From contig NZ_BOPG01000049.1 in NCBI RefSeq assembly GCF_016863635.1, forward strand, positions 1 through 64,000: 64,000 nucleotides of DNA. Direction: 5' to 3'. Position numbers and translations under genes: made by a program. The notes beneath the pieces were generated by a model. That model made no database searches, was not told the DNA's origin, and was given only the letters and a program-made list of their open reading frames with translations. Source of the DNA: Virgisporangium aurantiacum. GTDB taxonomy: Bacteria > Actinomycetota > Actinomycetes > Mycobacteriales > Micromonosporaceae. Shown piece after piece: positions 16,774 to 25,125 of this stretch (positions are counted from its first letter, which is position 1; every line of letters begins with the position of its first letter).

Positions 16774-17753
16774 CGGCCGTACCTGTCAAGGGCGCAAAGG
16801 CATTGGTGACCGGTGGAGCCGGCACGATCGGCTCACACGTGGTCGATCTCCTCGTCGAGGGTGGCGCCACCGAGGTCGTCGTGCTCGACAACCTGGTGCG
16901 CGGTCGACTGTCCAATTTGGACGGTGCGCTCCGGAGCGACGCGGTGCGCCTCGTCGAGGGCGACATCCGCGACGCCGGGCTGGTCAAGGAGCTCACCGGC
17001 GGCAAGGACCTCGTGTTCCACCTCGCCGCGATCCGCATCACCCAGTGCGCCGAGGATCCCCGGCTGGCCAACGAGGTGCTCGTCGACGGCACGTTCAACG
17101 TGGTCGAGGCGGCGGCCGAGGCCGGTGTGAAGAAGGTGATCGCGTCGTCGTCGGCGTCGGTGTACGGGTTGGCCGAGCAGTTCCCGACCACGGAACGGCA
17201 CCACCCGTACAACAACGACACCTTCTACGGCGCCGCCAAGGCGTTCAACGAGGGGACGCTGCGCAGCTTCCACGCGATGAAGGGCCTCGACTACGTGGCC
17301 CTGCGGTACTTCAACGTGTACGGGCCCCGGATGGACATCCACGGCCTGTACACCGAGGTGCTAATCCGCTGGATGGAGCGCATCGAGGCCGGCACGCCGC
17401 CGCTGATCCTCGGCGACGGCACGCAGACGATGGACTTCGTGCACGTCGCCGACATCGCCAAGGCGAACATCCTCGCCGCGACGGCGCCGGTGACCGACGA
17501 CGTGTTCAACATCGCGTCGGCGGTCGAGACCAGCCTCAACGACCTGGCCTTCGCGCTGCTGAAGGTCATGAAGAGCGACCTCACGCCGGAGTACGGCCCG
17601 GCCCGCTCGGTCAACTCGGTGACCCGCCGGCTCGCCGACGTGGCGCACGCCCGTGAGAACCTGGGCTGGAAGGCGGAACTCGACCTGCACCAGGGCCTCG
17701 AAGGGCTGGTCGAGTGGTGGCGGGCGAACAAGGCCGAGGTGCGTGCCGGATGA
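16770..17753 (+). CDS. NAD-dependent nucleotide-sugar epimerase/dehydratase
   Basis: This 327-residue extended short-chain dehydrogenase has the NAD motif GGAGTIGSHVVDLL near residues 15-28, a Ser-Ser-Ser-Ala substrate strand (IASSSASVYG), and the catalytic pair Tyr153 and Lys157 in FYGAAK. It also has the RYFNVYGPRMD motif common to UDP-sugar epimerases and dehydratases. The start is a GTG overlapping the previous stop (GTGA). It precedes an aminotransferase and a NeuD/PglD-type acetyltransferase, so a 4-keto or epimerised UDP-sugar feeding amination is likely. Whether it is an epimerase or a dehydratase cannot be settled by eye. Confidence 0.82.
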   Translation: MTAVPVKGAKALVTGGAGTIGSHVVDLLVEGGATEVVVLDNLVRGRLSNLDGALRSDAVRLVEGDIRDAGLVKELTGGKDLVFHLAAIRITQCAEDPRLANEVLVDGTFNVVEAAAEAGVKKVIASSSASVYGLAEQFPTTERHHPYNNDTFYGAAKAFNEGTLRSFHAMKGLDYVALRYFNVYGPRMDIHGLYTEVLIRWMERIEAGTPPLILGDGTQTMDFVHVADIAKANILAATAPVTDDVFNIASAVETSLNDLAFALLKVMKSDLTPEYGPARSVNSVTRRLADVAHARENLGWKAELDLHQGLEGLVEWWRANKAEVRAG

Positions 17754-18898
17754 CGGTTGAGGCAGTGCGCAAGATCGCGGTGATGATCCCGCTGCTCGGC
17801 GAGGAGGAGGCGCAGGCCGCCGCCGACGCGGTGCGCTCCGGCTGGGTGGCGCAGGGTCCGCGCGTCGCGCAGTTCGAGGAGACGTTCGCGGCCCGCGTCG
17901 GCGCCGCGCACGGCGTCGCCGTGAGCTCCTGCACCACGGGCCTGCACCTGGCCATGCTCGCGGTCGGCGTGGGCCCGGGCGACGAGGTGATCGTCCCCTC
18001 GCTGTCGTTCATCGCGACCGCGAACGCGGTGCGGTACGTCGGTGCGACGCCGGTGTTCGCCGACGTCGAACTGGCCACCGGCAACGTCACCGTCGAGACG
18101 CTCGACGCGGTGCGCACCTCGCGCACCCGCGCGGTGATCGCGGTGCACCAGGGCGGCGTGCCGCTCGACCTGGTGCCGCTGCGGGCCGCCGCCGCGGAGT
18201 GGGGCGTGGCGCTGGTGGAGGACGCCGCCTGCGCCGCCGGGTCCACTGTGGACGGTAAGCCGGTCGGTGCCGGCGCGCTCATCGCGGCCTGGTCGTTCCA
18301 CCCGCGCAAGCTGGTGACGACCGGCGAGGGCGGCATGGTCACCGTCGACAACCCCGAGTGGGCGACGCGCCTGAAGCGCCTGCGCGAGCACGGCATGAAC
18401 GTCTCCGCGGCCGACCGCCACAAGAGCGCCCAGCCGATTCTCGAGGCGTACCTGGAGACCGGCTACAACTACCGGATGACCGACATCCAGGCCGCGATCG
18501 GCCTGGTGCAACTCGGCCGGCTCGACGGGATCATCGCCCAGCGGCGGGACCTGGCGGCCCGGTACCACGAGCTGCTGGCCGACGTGCCGGGCGCGGTGCC
18601 GGTGCGCGATCCGGCCCACGGCACCACGAATTACCAGTCGTTCTGGGTGCTGTTGGAGCCGGAGTTCGGCGCCTCGCGCGACGAGGCGCTGGCCGCGCTC
18701 GCGGCGGCCGGGGTGTCGGCGCGGCGCGGCATCATGGCGGCGCACCTGGAGCCGGCGTACGAGGGTCATGCTTACAAGGACCTGACGAACACCGAGCGGC
18801 TCACCCGCGACTCGCTCATCCTGCCGCTGCACCACGCGGTGACGGAGGACGACCAGCGGTACATCGTCGACATCCTGCGGGGCCTGGGGCGTGCGTGA
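17750..18898 (+). CDS. DegT/DnrJ/EryC1-family PLP aminotransferase (first copy)
   Basis: This 382-residue fold-I aminotransferase converts a keto nucleotide sugar to an amino sugar with glutamate and PLP. The PLP-lysine is Lys187 in WSFHPRKLVTTGEGG, and VEDAACAAGS supplies the cofactor aspartate. The overall pattern is closest to the PglE/perosamine-synthase group that aminates C4. It overlaps the epimerase gene (ATGA) and the following acetyltransferase by 8 bases. One TCCACTGTGGA palindrome lies inside at 18242-18252. Confidence 0.85.
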   Translation: MTVEAVRKIAVMIPLLGEEEAQAAADAVRSGWVAQGPRVAQFEETFAARVGAAHGVAVSSCTTGLHLAMLAVGVGPGDEVIVPSLSFIATANAVRYVGATPVFADVELATGNVTVETLDAVRTSRTRAVIAVHQGGVPLDLVPLRAAAAEWGVALVEDAACAAGSTVDGKPVGAGALIAAWSFHPRKLVTTGEGGMVTVDNPEWATRLKRLREHGMNVSAADRHKSAQPILEAYLETGYNYRMTDIQAAIGLVQLGRLDGIIAQRRDLAARYHELLADVPGAVPVRDPAHGTTNYQSFWVLLEPEFGASRDEALAALAAAGVSARRGIMAAHLEPAYEGHAYKDLTNTERLTRDSLILPLHHAVTEDDQRYIVDILRGLGRA

Positions 18899-19583
18899 CC
18901 TCCTGATCGCCGGCGCCGGCGGGCTCGCGCGGGAGACCGCCTCCGCCGTCGCGGCGATCAACGCCGTCAGTCCACAGTGGACGCTGCGCGGGTTCCTCGA
19001 CGACGACCCCGCGCTGCACGGCACGACGGTGTCGGGCGTGCCGGTGATCGGTCCGCTCGACGCGGTTGCCGACCATCCCGACGCGGCGCTCGTGGTGTGC
19101 ATCGCGAACCCGCGCAACCCCGGTGTGCGCGGGCTCGTGACCCGGCGGCTCGGGCTGCCCGCCGACCGGTACGCGACGATCGTGCACCCGTCGGCCTCGG
19201 TCGGCACCGGGTGCTCGGTCGGCCCCGGCACCGTGATCCTGGCCCAGACGGTCCTCACCGCCGACGTGCGCGTGGGTGCGCACGTCGCGGTGATGCCTCA
19301 GGTGGTGCTCACCCATGACGATGAGGTCGGAGACTTCGTCACGATCGCGTCCGGGGTGCGGGTGTCCGGCGGCGTCATGGTCGGTGCGGCAGCATACCTG
19401 GGCACCGGTGCGCTGATCCGCGAGTCGCTGCGGATCGGTGCCCGGTCGATCGTCGGCATGGGCTCGGTGCTGCTGCGAGACGTGCCCGCCGGCGAGGTCT
19501 GGGCCGGCAACCCGGCCCGGCTCATCCGGTTCGTGAACGGTGTGAAGAACAGCAACGACTTGCAAGGGAGTTCCCGGTCGTGA
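18891..19583 (+). CDS. NeuD/PglD-type sugar O/N-acetyltransferase
   Basis: This 230-residue protein has the two-part NeuD/PglD layout: an N-terminal Rossmann-like segment (LLIAGAGGLARETA, GVPVIGPLDA) that binds the UDP-sugar and a C-terminal left-handed beta-helix with VVLTHDDEVGDFVTIASGV, where the His is the expected catalytic base. These enzymes acetylate the 4-amino group of UDP-amino sugars or sialic acids. It starts with GTG inside the preceding aminotransferase gene and overlaps the next aminotransferase by 4 bases, so it probably acts on the product of the first. Confidence 0.83.
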   Translation: MRDLLIAGAGGLARETASAVAAINAVSPQWTLRGFLDDDPALHGTTVSGVPVIGPLDAVADHPDAALVVCIANPRNPGVRGLVTRRLGLPADRYATIVHPSASVGTGCSVGPGTVILAQTVLTADVRVGAHVAVMPQVVLTHDDEVGDFVTIASGVRVSGGVMVGAAAYLGTGALIRESLRIGARSIVGMGSVLLRDVPAGEVWAGNPARLIRFVNGVKNSNDLQGSSRS

Positions 19584-20671
19584 GCAATATTCCGTTGGTC
19601 GACCTCCAGGCGGCGCACGCCGAAGTGGCCGACGACGTGGCCGTCGGTTTCAAGCGGGTGCTCGCCAACACCGCGTTCATCGGTGGCGAGGAGGTCGCCG
19701 GGTTCGAGCGCGAGTACGCCGAGTTCGCCGGCGTCGAGCACTGCGTCGGGCTGGCCAACGGCACCGACGCGCTGGAACTGGCGCTCCGCGCGGTCGGCGT
19801 GGGCCCCGGCGACGAGGCGATCCTGCCGGCCAACACGTTCATCGCGACCGCCGAGGCGGTGGCCCGGGTCGGCGCCCGCGTCGTGCTGGTCGACTGCGAC
19901 CCGTCCACCTATCTCATCGACACCGGCGCCGCGCTGGCCGCGATCACCCCGCGCACGAAGGCGATCCTGCCGGTGCACCTGTACGGTCAGCACGCGCCGG
20001 TCGAGGCGCTGCTGCCGGCCGGTGTGCCGATCGTCGAGGACGCCGCGCAGAGCCAGGGCGCGACCCGCAACGGCGCGCTGTTCCACGGAACCATCGCGGC
20101 CACGAGCTTCTACCCCGGCAAGAACCTCGGCGCGTACGGCGACGCGGGTGCGGTCGTCACGAACGACGCCGGCCTGGCGAAGACGGTGCGCACGCTCTCG
20201 CAGCACGGCGGGCTGAAGAAGTACGAGCACGAGCTGATCGGCGTCAACAGCCGGCTCGACGCGCTGCAGGCCGTGGTGCTGCGGGCGAAGCTGCCGCGGC
20301 TGGCGCGGTGGAACTCGTTGCGCCGCGCGGCCGCGAAGCGCTACGACGAGCTGCTGTCCACTGTGGACGTCCTGCGCCCGGTCGCCGCCGAGGGCAACGA
20401 ACCCGTGTGGCACCTCTACGTGGTCCGCGTTCCCGCCGACCGCCGCGACGCGATCGTCGCCGAACTGAACGCGGCCGGCGTCGGCGCGGGCATCCACTAC
20501 CCGTTCCCGGTGCACCTCACGCCGGCGTTCGCCGGACTGGGCCAGCGCAGCGGGGCGTTCCCGCACGCGGAGAAGGCGGCCGGCGAGATCCTGTCGCTGC
20601 CGATCTACCCGCAGATCACGCCGGAACAGCAGGAGCGCGTGGTTTCGACGCTCATTACGGCACTGGGGTAG
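19580..20671 (+). CDS. DegT/DnrJ/EryC1-family PLP aminotransferase (second copy, WbpE/QdtB-like)
   Basis: This 363-residue aminotransferase begins IPLVDLQAAHAEV, typical of the C3-aminating WbpE/QdtB/FdtB branch. Lys181 in FYPGKNLGAYGDAGA binds PLP and VEDAAQSQGA binds the pyridine ring. It differs clearly from the first copy, so the operon probably aminates two different positions or sugars. It starts with GTG overlapping the acetyltransferase stop. A TCCACTGTGGA palindrome is at 20357-20367. Partnered with the Gfo/Idh/MocA dehydrogenase and the WbpD-like acetyltransferase it would complete a 3-acetamido pathway. Confidence 0.85.
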   Translation: MSNIPLVDLQAAHAEVADDVAVGFKRVLANTAFIGGEEVAGFEREYAEFAGVEHCVGLANGTDALELALRAVGVGPGDEAILPANTFIATAEAVARVGARVVLVDCDPSTYLIDTGAALAAITPRTKAILPVHLYGQHAPVEALLPAGVPIVEDAAQSQGATRNGALFHGTIAATSFYPGKNLGAYGDAGAVVTNDAGLAKTVRTLSQHGGLKKYEHELIGVNSRLDALQAVVLRAKLPRLARWNSLRRAAAKRYDELLSTVDVLRPVAAEGNEPVWHLYVVRVPADRRDAIVAELNAAGVGAGIHYPFPVHLTPAFAGLGQRSGAFPHAEKAAGEILSLPIYPQITPEQQERVVSTLITALG

Positions 20672-20678
20672 CCGCGGC

Positions 20679-21911
20679 GTGTACATCTCGGTCCGGGAGC
20701 CGGAGGTCGAGGGCAGCGGTACGCCCGTCGACCGGATGAAGCGCAGGGTGGCGACGACCGTCATCCTGCTCGGTGTCGTCAGCCTGCTCACCGACGTGTC
20801 GTCCGAGATGGTCAACGCGGTGCTCCCGCTGTACCTGACCGCCGAGATCGGCATCGGCCTGTTCGCGTACGGGTTCGTCGACGGCGTGTACCAGGGGGTC
20901 AGCGCGTTCGTCCGGATCCTCGGCGGGTACGCCGGCGACCGTGCGCAGCGGCCGAAGTGGGTCGCGGTGTTCGGGTACGGGATCTCGGCGGTCAGCCGGA
21001 TCGCGATGCTGTGGACGGGCTCGTTGGCGGCGGTCACCGCGGTGGTCACCGCCGACCGGCTGGGCAAGGGCGTGCGTACGGCGCCGCGCGACGCGATGAT
21101 CGCCGACGCGTCGGAGCCGTCGAACCTCGGCCGCTCCTTCGGCGTCCACCGTGCTCTTGACACGTTCGGCGCCGCCGCCGGGCCGATGGCGGCGTTCGCG
21201 TTGCTGTGGGCCGTGCCGCGCGGTTACGACGTCATCTTCGTGGTGTCGTTCGCGGTGGCGCTGGTCGGCGTCGCGGTGCTGCTGCTGTTCGTGCCGAACC
21301 GCAAGGTCGGCGGCGGCAAGAGCGCGATGCCGCTCAAGGCGCTGTTCCGCGCGATCGCCGGGCCGTCGCTGCGCCGGCCGCTGCTCGCCGCCGGGCTGCT
21401 CGGCCTGCTGACCGTCGGCGACGGCTTCCTGTACCTGTCGCTGCAACGGCGGGACGACTTCGCGGCCACCCTGTTCCCGCTGCTGTACGTCGGCACGAAC
21501 CTGGCCTACCTGGCGCTGGCGATCCCGTTCGGGCGGCTGGCCGACCGGATCGGCCGGGGGAAGGTGTTCATCGGCGGGCACGTGCTGCTGCTGGTGGCGT
21601 ACCTGTTCGCGGCCGCGCCGATCGGTGGCTGGGCGTGGACGATCACGAGCCTGGTGCTGCTGGGCGCGTTCTACGCGGCGTCCGACGGTGTACTGGCGGC
21701 GCTTGTAAGCCGGCTGGTGCCGTCCGAGTTCCGGGGCACCGGGATCGCGTCGGCGCAGACGGTGGTGGCGGTGTCGCGGTTCGCGTCCTCGTTGCTGTTC
21801 GGCGCGCTCTGGGTGAGCCTGGGTCGGCAGCCGGCGCTGCTGGTGGTGGCCGGCGCGCTCGCGGTGGCGATCCCGGCGGCCGGGTGGCTGCTCCGGGGGG
21901 TGGAGAAGTGA
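20679..21911 (+). CDS. MFS transporter
   Basis: This 410-residue protein has about twelve hydrophobic segments from residue 20 to 405 and MFS signature loops (GGYAGDRAQRPKW after helix 2, GRLADRIGRGKVF in the second half). It starts with GTG 7 bases after the aminotransferase stop. Substrate is not evident; in this operon it may export a metabolite, but it has no resemblance to Wzx flippases that I can see. The next gene starts inside its stop (GTGA). Confidence 0.8.
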   Translation: MYISVREPEVEGSGTPVDRMKRRVATTVILLGVVSLLTDVSSEMVNAVLPLYLTAEIGIGLFAYGFVDGVYQGVSAFVRILGGYAGDRAQRPKWVAVFGYGISAVSRIAMLWTGSLAAVTAVVTADRLGKGVRTAPRDAMIADASEPSNLGRSFGVHRALDTFGAAAGPMAAFALLWAVPRGYDVIFVVSFAVALVGVAVLLLFVPNRKVGGGKSAMPLKALFRAIAGPSLRRPLLAAGLLGLLTVGDGFLYLSLQRRDDFAATLFPLLYVGTNLAYLALAIPFGRLADRIGRGKVFIGGHVLLLVAYLFAAAPIGGWAWTITSLVLLGAFYAASDGVLAALVSRLVPSEFRGTGIASAQTVVAVSRFASSLLFGALWVSLGRQPALLVVAGALAVAIPAAGWLLRGVEK

Positions 21912-22930
21912 CGTCGATGCGTACCCGGCTGCTGGTGTTCGCCGCCGTGGTCGTCGTCGCGATCGGCGGCACCGTGGCCTACGTGCTCCACGCCCGGCAG
22001 AAGCAGGTCGACGCCGCGTCCCGGCCGCCGGCGGTGCCGGTCGGCGGCGACCCGGCCGCCGTGTCGACGGGGCCGCACCTGGTGTTCCGGAGCACCTCGA
22101 CGGGCGAGGGCTACGGCCAGGTCGCGGTGGTGCCGCTCGACAACCCGAACGGGCCGCGCGCGTTCACCGACGCCTCGTGCGAGCGGGTGTACGCGACGCG
22201 GGGCTCGGCGATCTGCCTCGTCGCCAAGCGCGGGCTCGCCACCACGTACGAGGTGAAGATCTACGGTCCGGAGTGGACGGTCGAGTCCGACACGCCGTTG
22301 GCCGGCCTGCCGAGCCGGGCCCGGCTCTCCCGTGACGGCTCGCTCACCGCGACCACCACGTTCGTGTACGGCGACTCGTACACGTCGCCCGGCCAGTTCT
22401 CTACCCGCACGACGGTGAGCCGCGTCGACGGGACCGGCCAGCCGTACGACCTGGAGACGTTCCAGCTCGTCATCGACGGCAAGGCGAGCAACCCGGTCGA
22501 CCGCAACATGTGGGGAGTGACGTTCGTCGACGACGACACGTTCTACGCGACCGCCGCGTCCGGCACGAAGACCTGGCTGGTCAAGGGGTCGCTGTCGGGC
22601 AAGAGGCTGGAGACGGTCCGGGGCGACGTCGAGTGCCCGTCGCTGTCGCCCGACGGCACCCGGGTCGCGTTCAAGAAGCGCGGCGACCTGCCCAACGGGC
22701 ACTGGCGGCTGAGCGTCCTCGATCTGCGCACCGGTGTCGTCACCGAGACCGCCGAAACGAAGAACATCGACGACCAGGCCGAGTGGCTCGACAACGACAC
22801 GGTCATCTACGGGATGGGCCGGCAGGCCGACGGAACGGCGTCCAGCGACATCTGGGCGGTGCCGGCCAACGGCACCGGCGCGCCCCGGCTGCTCGTGTCG
22901 GACGCATGGTCGCCGGCGGTGGTCCGATGA
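21908..22930 (+). CDS. Membrane-anchored TolB-like beta-propeller protein
   Basis: This 340-residue protein has one N-terminal membrane segment (about residues 5-27, RTLLVFAAVVVVAIGGTVAYV-like) and an extracytoplasmic part with TolB/WD40-like blades, for example CPSLSPDGTRVAFKKRGD and the ending ...IWAVPANGTG. No catalytic motif is visible. It starts with GTG overlapping the MFS stop and overlaps the acyltransferase start. In a polysaccharide operon it may act as an outer scaffold; that is inference. Confidence 0.72.
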   Translation: MTSMRTRLLVFAAVVVVAIGGTVAYVLHARQKQVDAASRPPAVPVGGDPAAVSTGPHLVFRSTSTGEGYGQVAVVPLDNPNGPRAFTDASCERVYATRGSAICLVAKRGLATTYEVKIYGPEWTVESDTPLAGLPSRARLSRDGSLTATTTFVYGDSYTSPGQFSTRTTVSRVDGTGQPYDLETFQLVIDGKASNPVDRNMWGVTFVDDDTFYATAASGTKTWLVKGSLSGKRLETVRGDVECPSLSPDGTRVAFKKRGDLPNGHWRLSVLDLRTGVVTETAETKNIDDQAEWLDNDTVIYGMGRQADGTASSDIWAVPANGTGAPRLLVSDAWSPAVVR

Positions 22931-24051
22931 CGCAGACCCGACTCCCCTCGCTCACCGGGTTGCGGTGGATCGCCGCGTTCATGGTGTTCGGATTCCACAT
23001 CAGCGTCGTGGGTCTGGTCGACACCGGTTCCGCCGGAGCGGTGCTGCGCCGGGTGTTCGGTCAGGGTGCCGTCGGTGTGTCGTTCTTCTTCATCCTCAGC
23101 GGATTCGTGCTGGCCTGGTCGGCGCGCGCGGGCGACACACCGCGTCGGTTCTGGCAGCGCCGGTTCGCGAAGATCTACCCGAACCACTTCGTGACGTGGG
23201 TGCCGGCTCTCGCCGTCGCCATCCTCGCGGGCACCACGATCACCGCTCCCATCGTGTTCACCAACCTGTTCCTGGTGCACGCGTGGGTTCCGGACATCGA
23301 CGTGTTCTACGGGATGAACAGCGTCAGCTGGTCGCTGGCGTGCGAGGCGTTCTTCTACCTGATGTTCCCGGTGGTGTTCGCCGGTCTGCGACGGTTGCCG
23401 GAGCGGGCGCTGTGGCCGTCGACGGTCGCCACGATGGCGGTCATCTGGCTCATTCCGGTGGCGGTGCGGGTTCTTCCCGAAGACCTGCACTACTGGGCGA
23501 TCTGGGTGTTCCCGGTGTCGCGCCTGCCGGAGTTCGTGCTCGGCATCCTGCTGGCGCGGGTGGTGCGCGCGGGCCGGTGGCCCAACGTCGGCACCGCGCC
23601 GTTCGTGGTGCTCGCGGTCGCCGCCTACATCGCGTCGGCGTGGCTCCCGTTCGGGTTCCGCATCGTGGCCGGCACCGCGATCCCGCTGGCGTTGCTCATC
23701 GCCGCCGTCGCGGTCGCCGACGTGCAGGAGCGGCCGTTCCCGTTGCGGACCCGGTGGGCGGTCTGGCTGGGCGAGGTGTCGTACGCGTTCTACCTGCTGC
23801 ACCTGCTCGGGCTGCGGTTGGTGGCGCGGGTGTTCGGTGCCGACCACCCGGTCGTGGTCGAGGTCGGGCTCGTGCTGGTGACGCTCGGGGCCGCCGTGTT
23901 CGGCAGCTGGCTGCTGTACATCTGGGTCGAGCGTCCCGCAATGCGCATCTTCGGTCCGCGAAGGCGGTCCGATGCGCCGACGCCTCAACCGGTTCCGGCG
24001 GACCCGATCGTCCCGGTACGCGCGGGCACCCGGAGTGGGACTACACAGTGA
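22927..24051 (+). CDS. Acyltransferase-3 family membrane O-acyltransferase (OafA/YrhL type)
   Basis: This 374-residue integral membrane protein starts with LPSLTGLRWIAAFMVFGFHI, where the Arg and His are the conserved active positions, followed by FFILSGFVLAWS and an RRFAKIYPNH loop. About ten membrane segments are present and the last 40 residues are a Pro/Arg-rich cytosolic tail. Members O-acetylate or O-acylate surface glycans using acyl-CoA. It lies between two secreted beta-structure proteins, overlapping each by 4 bases. Confidence 0.87.
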   Translation: MTQTRLPSLTGLRWIAAFMVFGFHISVVGLVDTGSAGAVLRRVFGQGAVGVSFFFILSGFVLAWSARAGDTPRRFWQRRFAKIYPNHFVTWVPALAVAILAGTTITAPIVFTNLFLVHAWVPDIDVFYGMNSVSWSLACEAFFYLMFPVVFAGLRRLPERALWPSTVATMAVIWLIPVAVRVLPEDLHYWAIWVFPVSRLPEFVLGILLARVVRAGRWPNVGTAPFVVLAVAAYIASAWLPFGFRIVAGTAIPLALLIAAVAVADVQERPFPLRTRWAVWLGEVSYAFYLLHLLGLRLVARVFGADHPVVVEVGLVLVTLGAAVFGSWLLYIWVERPAMRIFGPRRRSDAPTPQPVPADPIVPVRAGTRSGTTQ

Positions 24052-25118
24052 CGGGTCTTGTGCGGTGGGTGCGCGGTCATCTCATACCGGTGGGTCTCGG
24101 CGCCCTCGCGGTGCTCGTACTGGGCTCGGCCGCCGTCGCCTACTCCCAGGTGGGTGACTCGAAGGGCCGGTCGGCCGGCCTTGACGGCAACGCGGCGGCC
24201 GAGGCGTCGGGTCAGGCGATCGACGGTGGGCCGTCGGCCTCCGGGTCGGCGTCGGCGAGTGCTTCCGCGTCCGCATCGGCGTCGGCGTCCGCCGGGCCGA
24301 AGTCACAGGCGCAGGGCGGCTGGCCGAACGCGAGCAACACCGGCGTGCCGGCGGGCACGAAACTCTCCGCCTACAGCGGGCCGTGCACGATCCGCACCGA
24401 CAACACCGTCGTCGACGCCAAGACCATCAACTGCGACACCTTCGAGATCCAGGCGCGCAACGTCACCATCCGCAAGAGCAAAATCAACGGCATCGTGGTG
24501 ACGTCGGAACGCACGAACTACTCGTTCACGTTGGACCAGGTCGAGGTCGACTCGGGGCTGGTGGAGCGCGCCGCGGTCGGCAGTACCAACATGACGATCC
24601 TGCGCTCGAACATCAGCGGCGGCCGCACGACGGTCGCGTGCTCCTTCAACTGCACGGTGCGCGACTCGTACCTGCACGGCCAGCGGCTGCCCGACGGCTC
24701 CGACTGGCACGTCGGCGCGTTCCTGGCCAACGACGCCGGGCCGAACGGGCGCACCGAGGTCACGCTCGTACACAACACGATCATTTGTGACGCCAAGGAG
24801 ACGAGCAACGGCGGCGGCTGCTCGGGCGACATCAACCTGTTCCCCGACTTCGGCCCGGTCTCGTATGTCACCGTGGACGGGAACCTGCTCGGCGCGAACA
24901 CCGACATCTCGTACTGCGTGTACGGCGGCACGTCCACGTCGAAGCCGTACAACAGCGGGGTCCAGCACATCGTCTTCACCAACAACGTCATCCAGCGCGG
25001 GTCGAACAAGAAGTGCGGGTTCTACGGTCCGGTGACGAGCTTCAACCCGAGCCTTCCCGGCAACCGGTGGGAGAACAACCGGTGGGACGACGGCTCGGCC
25101 GTCCAGTCGGCGAATTGA
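24048..25118 (+). CDS. Exported right-handed parallel beta-helix protein with Ser-Ala linker
   Basis: This 356-residue protein has a membrane segment or uncleaved signal at residues 11-34, a Ser-Ala repeat linker at 62-80, and a Cys-containing parallel beta-helix domain (NTVVDAKTINC, NVTIRKSKINGIVV, NMTILRSNISGG, EVTLVHNTII). Such domains bind or cleave polysaccharides, but no lyase or hydrolase catalytic set is evident. Six or more cysteines in the domain suggest disulfides. It starts with GTG overlapping the acyltransferase and is likely to act on, or hold, the glycan made by the operon. Confidence 0.75.
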   Translation: MTGLVRWVRGHLIPVGLGALAVLVLGSAAVAYSQVGDSKGRSAGLDGNAAAEASGQAIDGGPSASGSASASASASASASASAGPKSQAQGGWPNASNTGVPAGTKLSAYSGPCTIRTDNTVVDAKTINCDTFEIQARNVTIRKSKINGIVVTSERTNYSFTLDQVEVDSGLVERAAVGSTNMTILRSNISGGRTTVACSFNCTVRDSYLHGQRLPDGSDWHVGAFLANDAGPNGRTEVTLVHNTIICDAKETSNGGGCSGDINLFPDFGPVSYVTVDGNLLGANTDISYCVYGGTSTSKPYNSGVQHIVFTNNVIQRGSNKKCGFYGPVTSFNPSLPGNRWENNRWDDGSAVQSAN

Positions 25119-25125
25119 GGCACGC

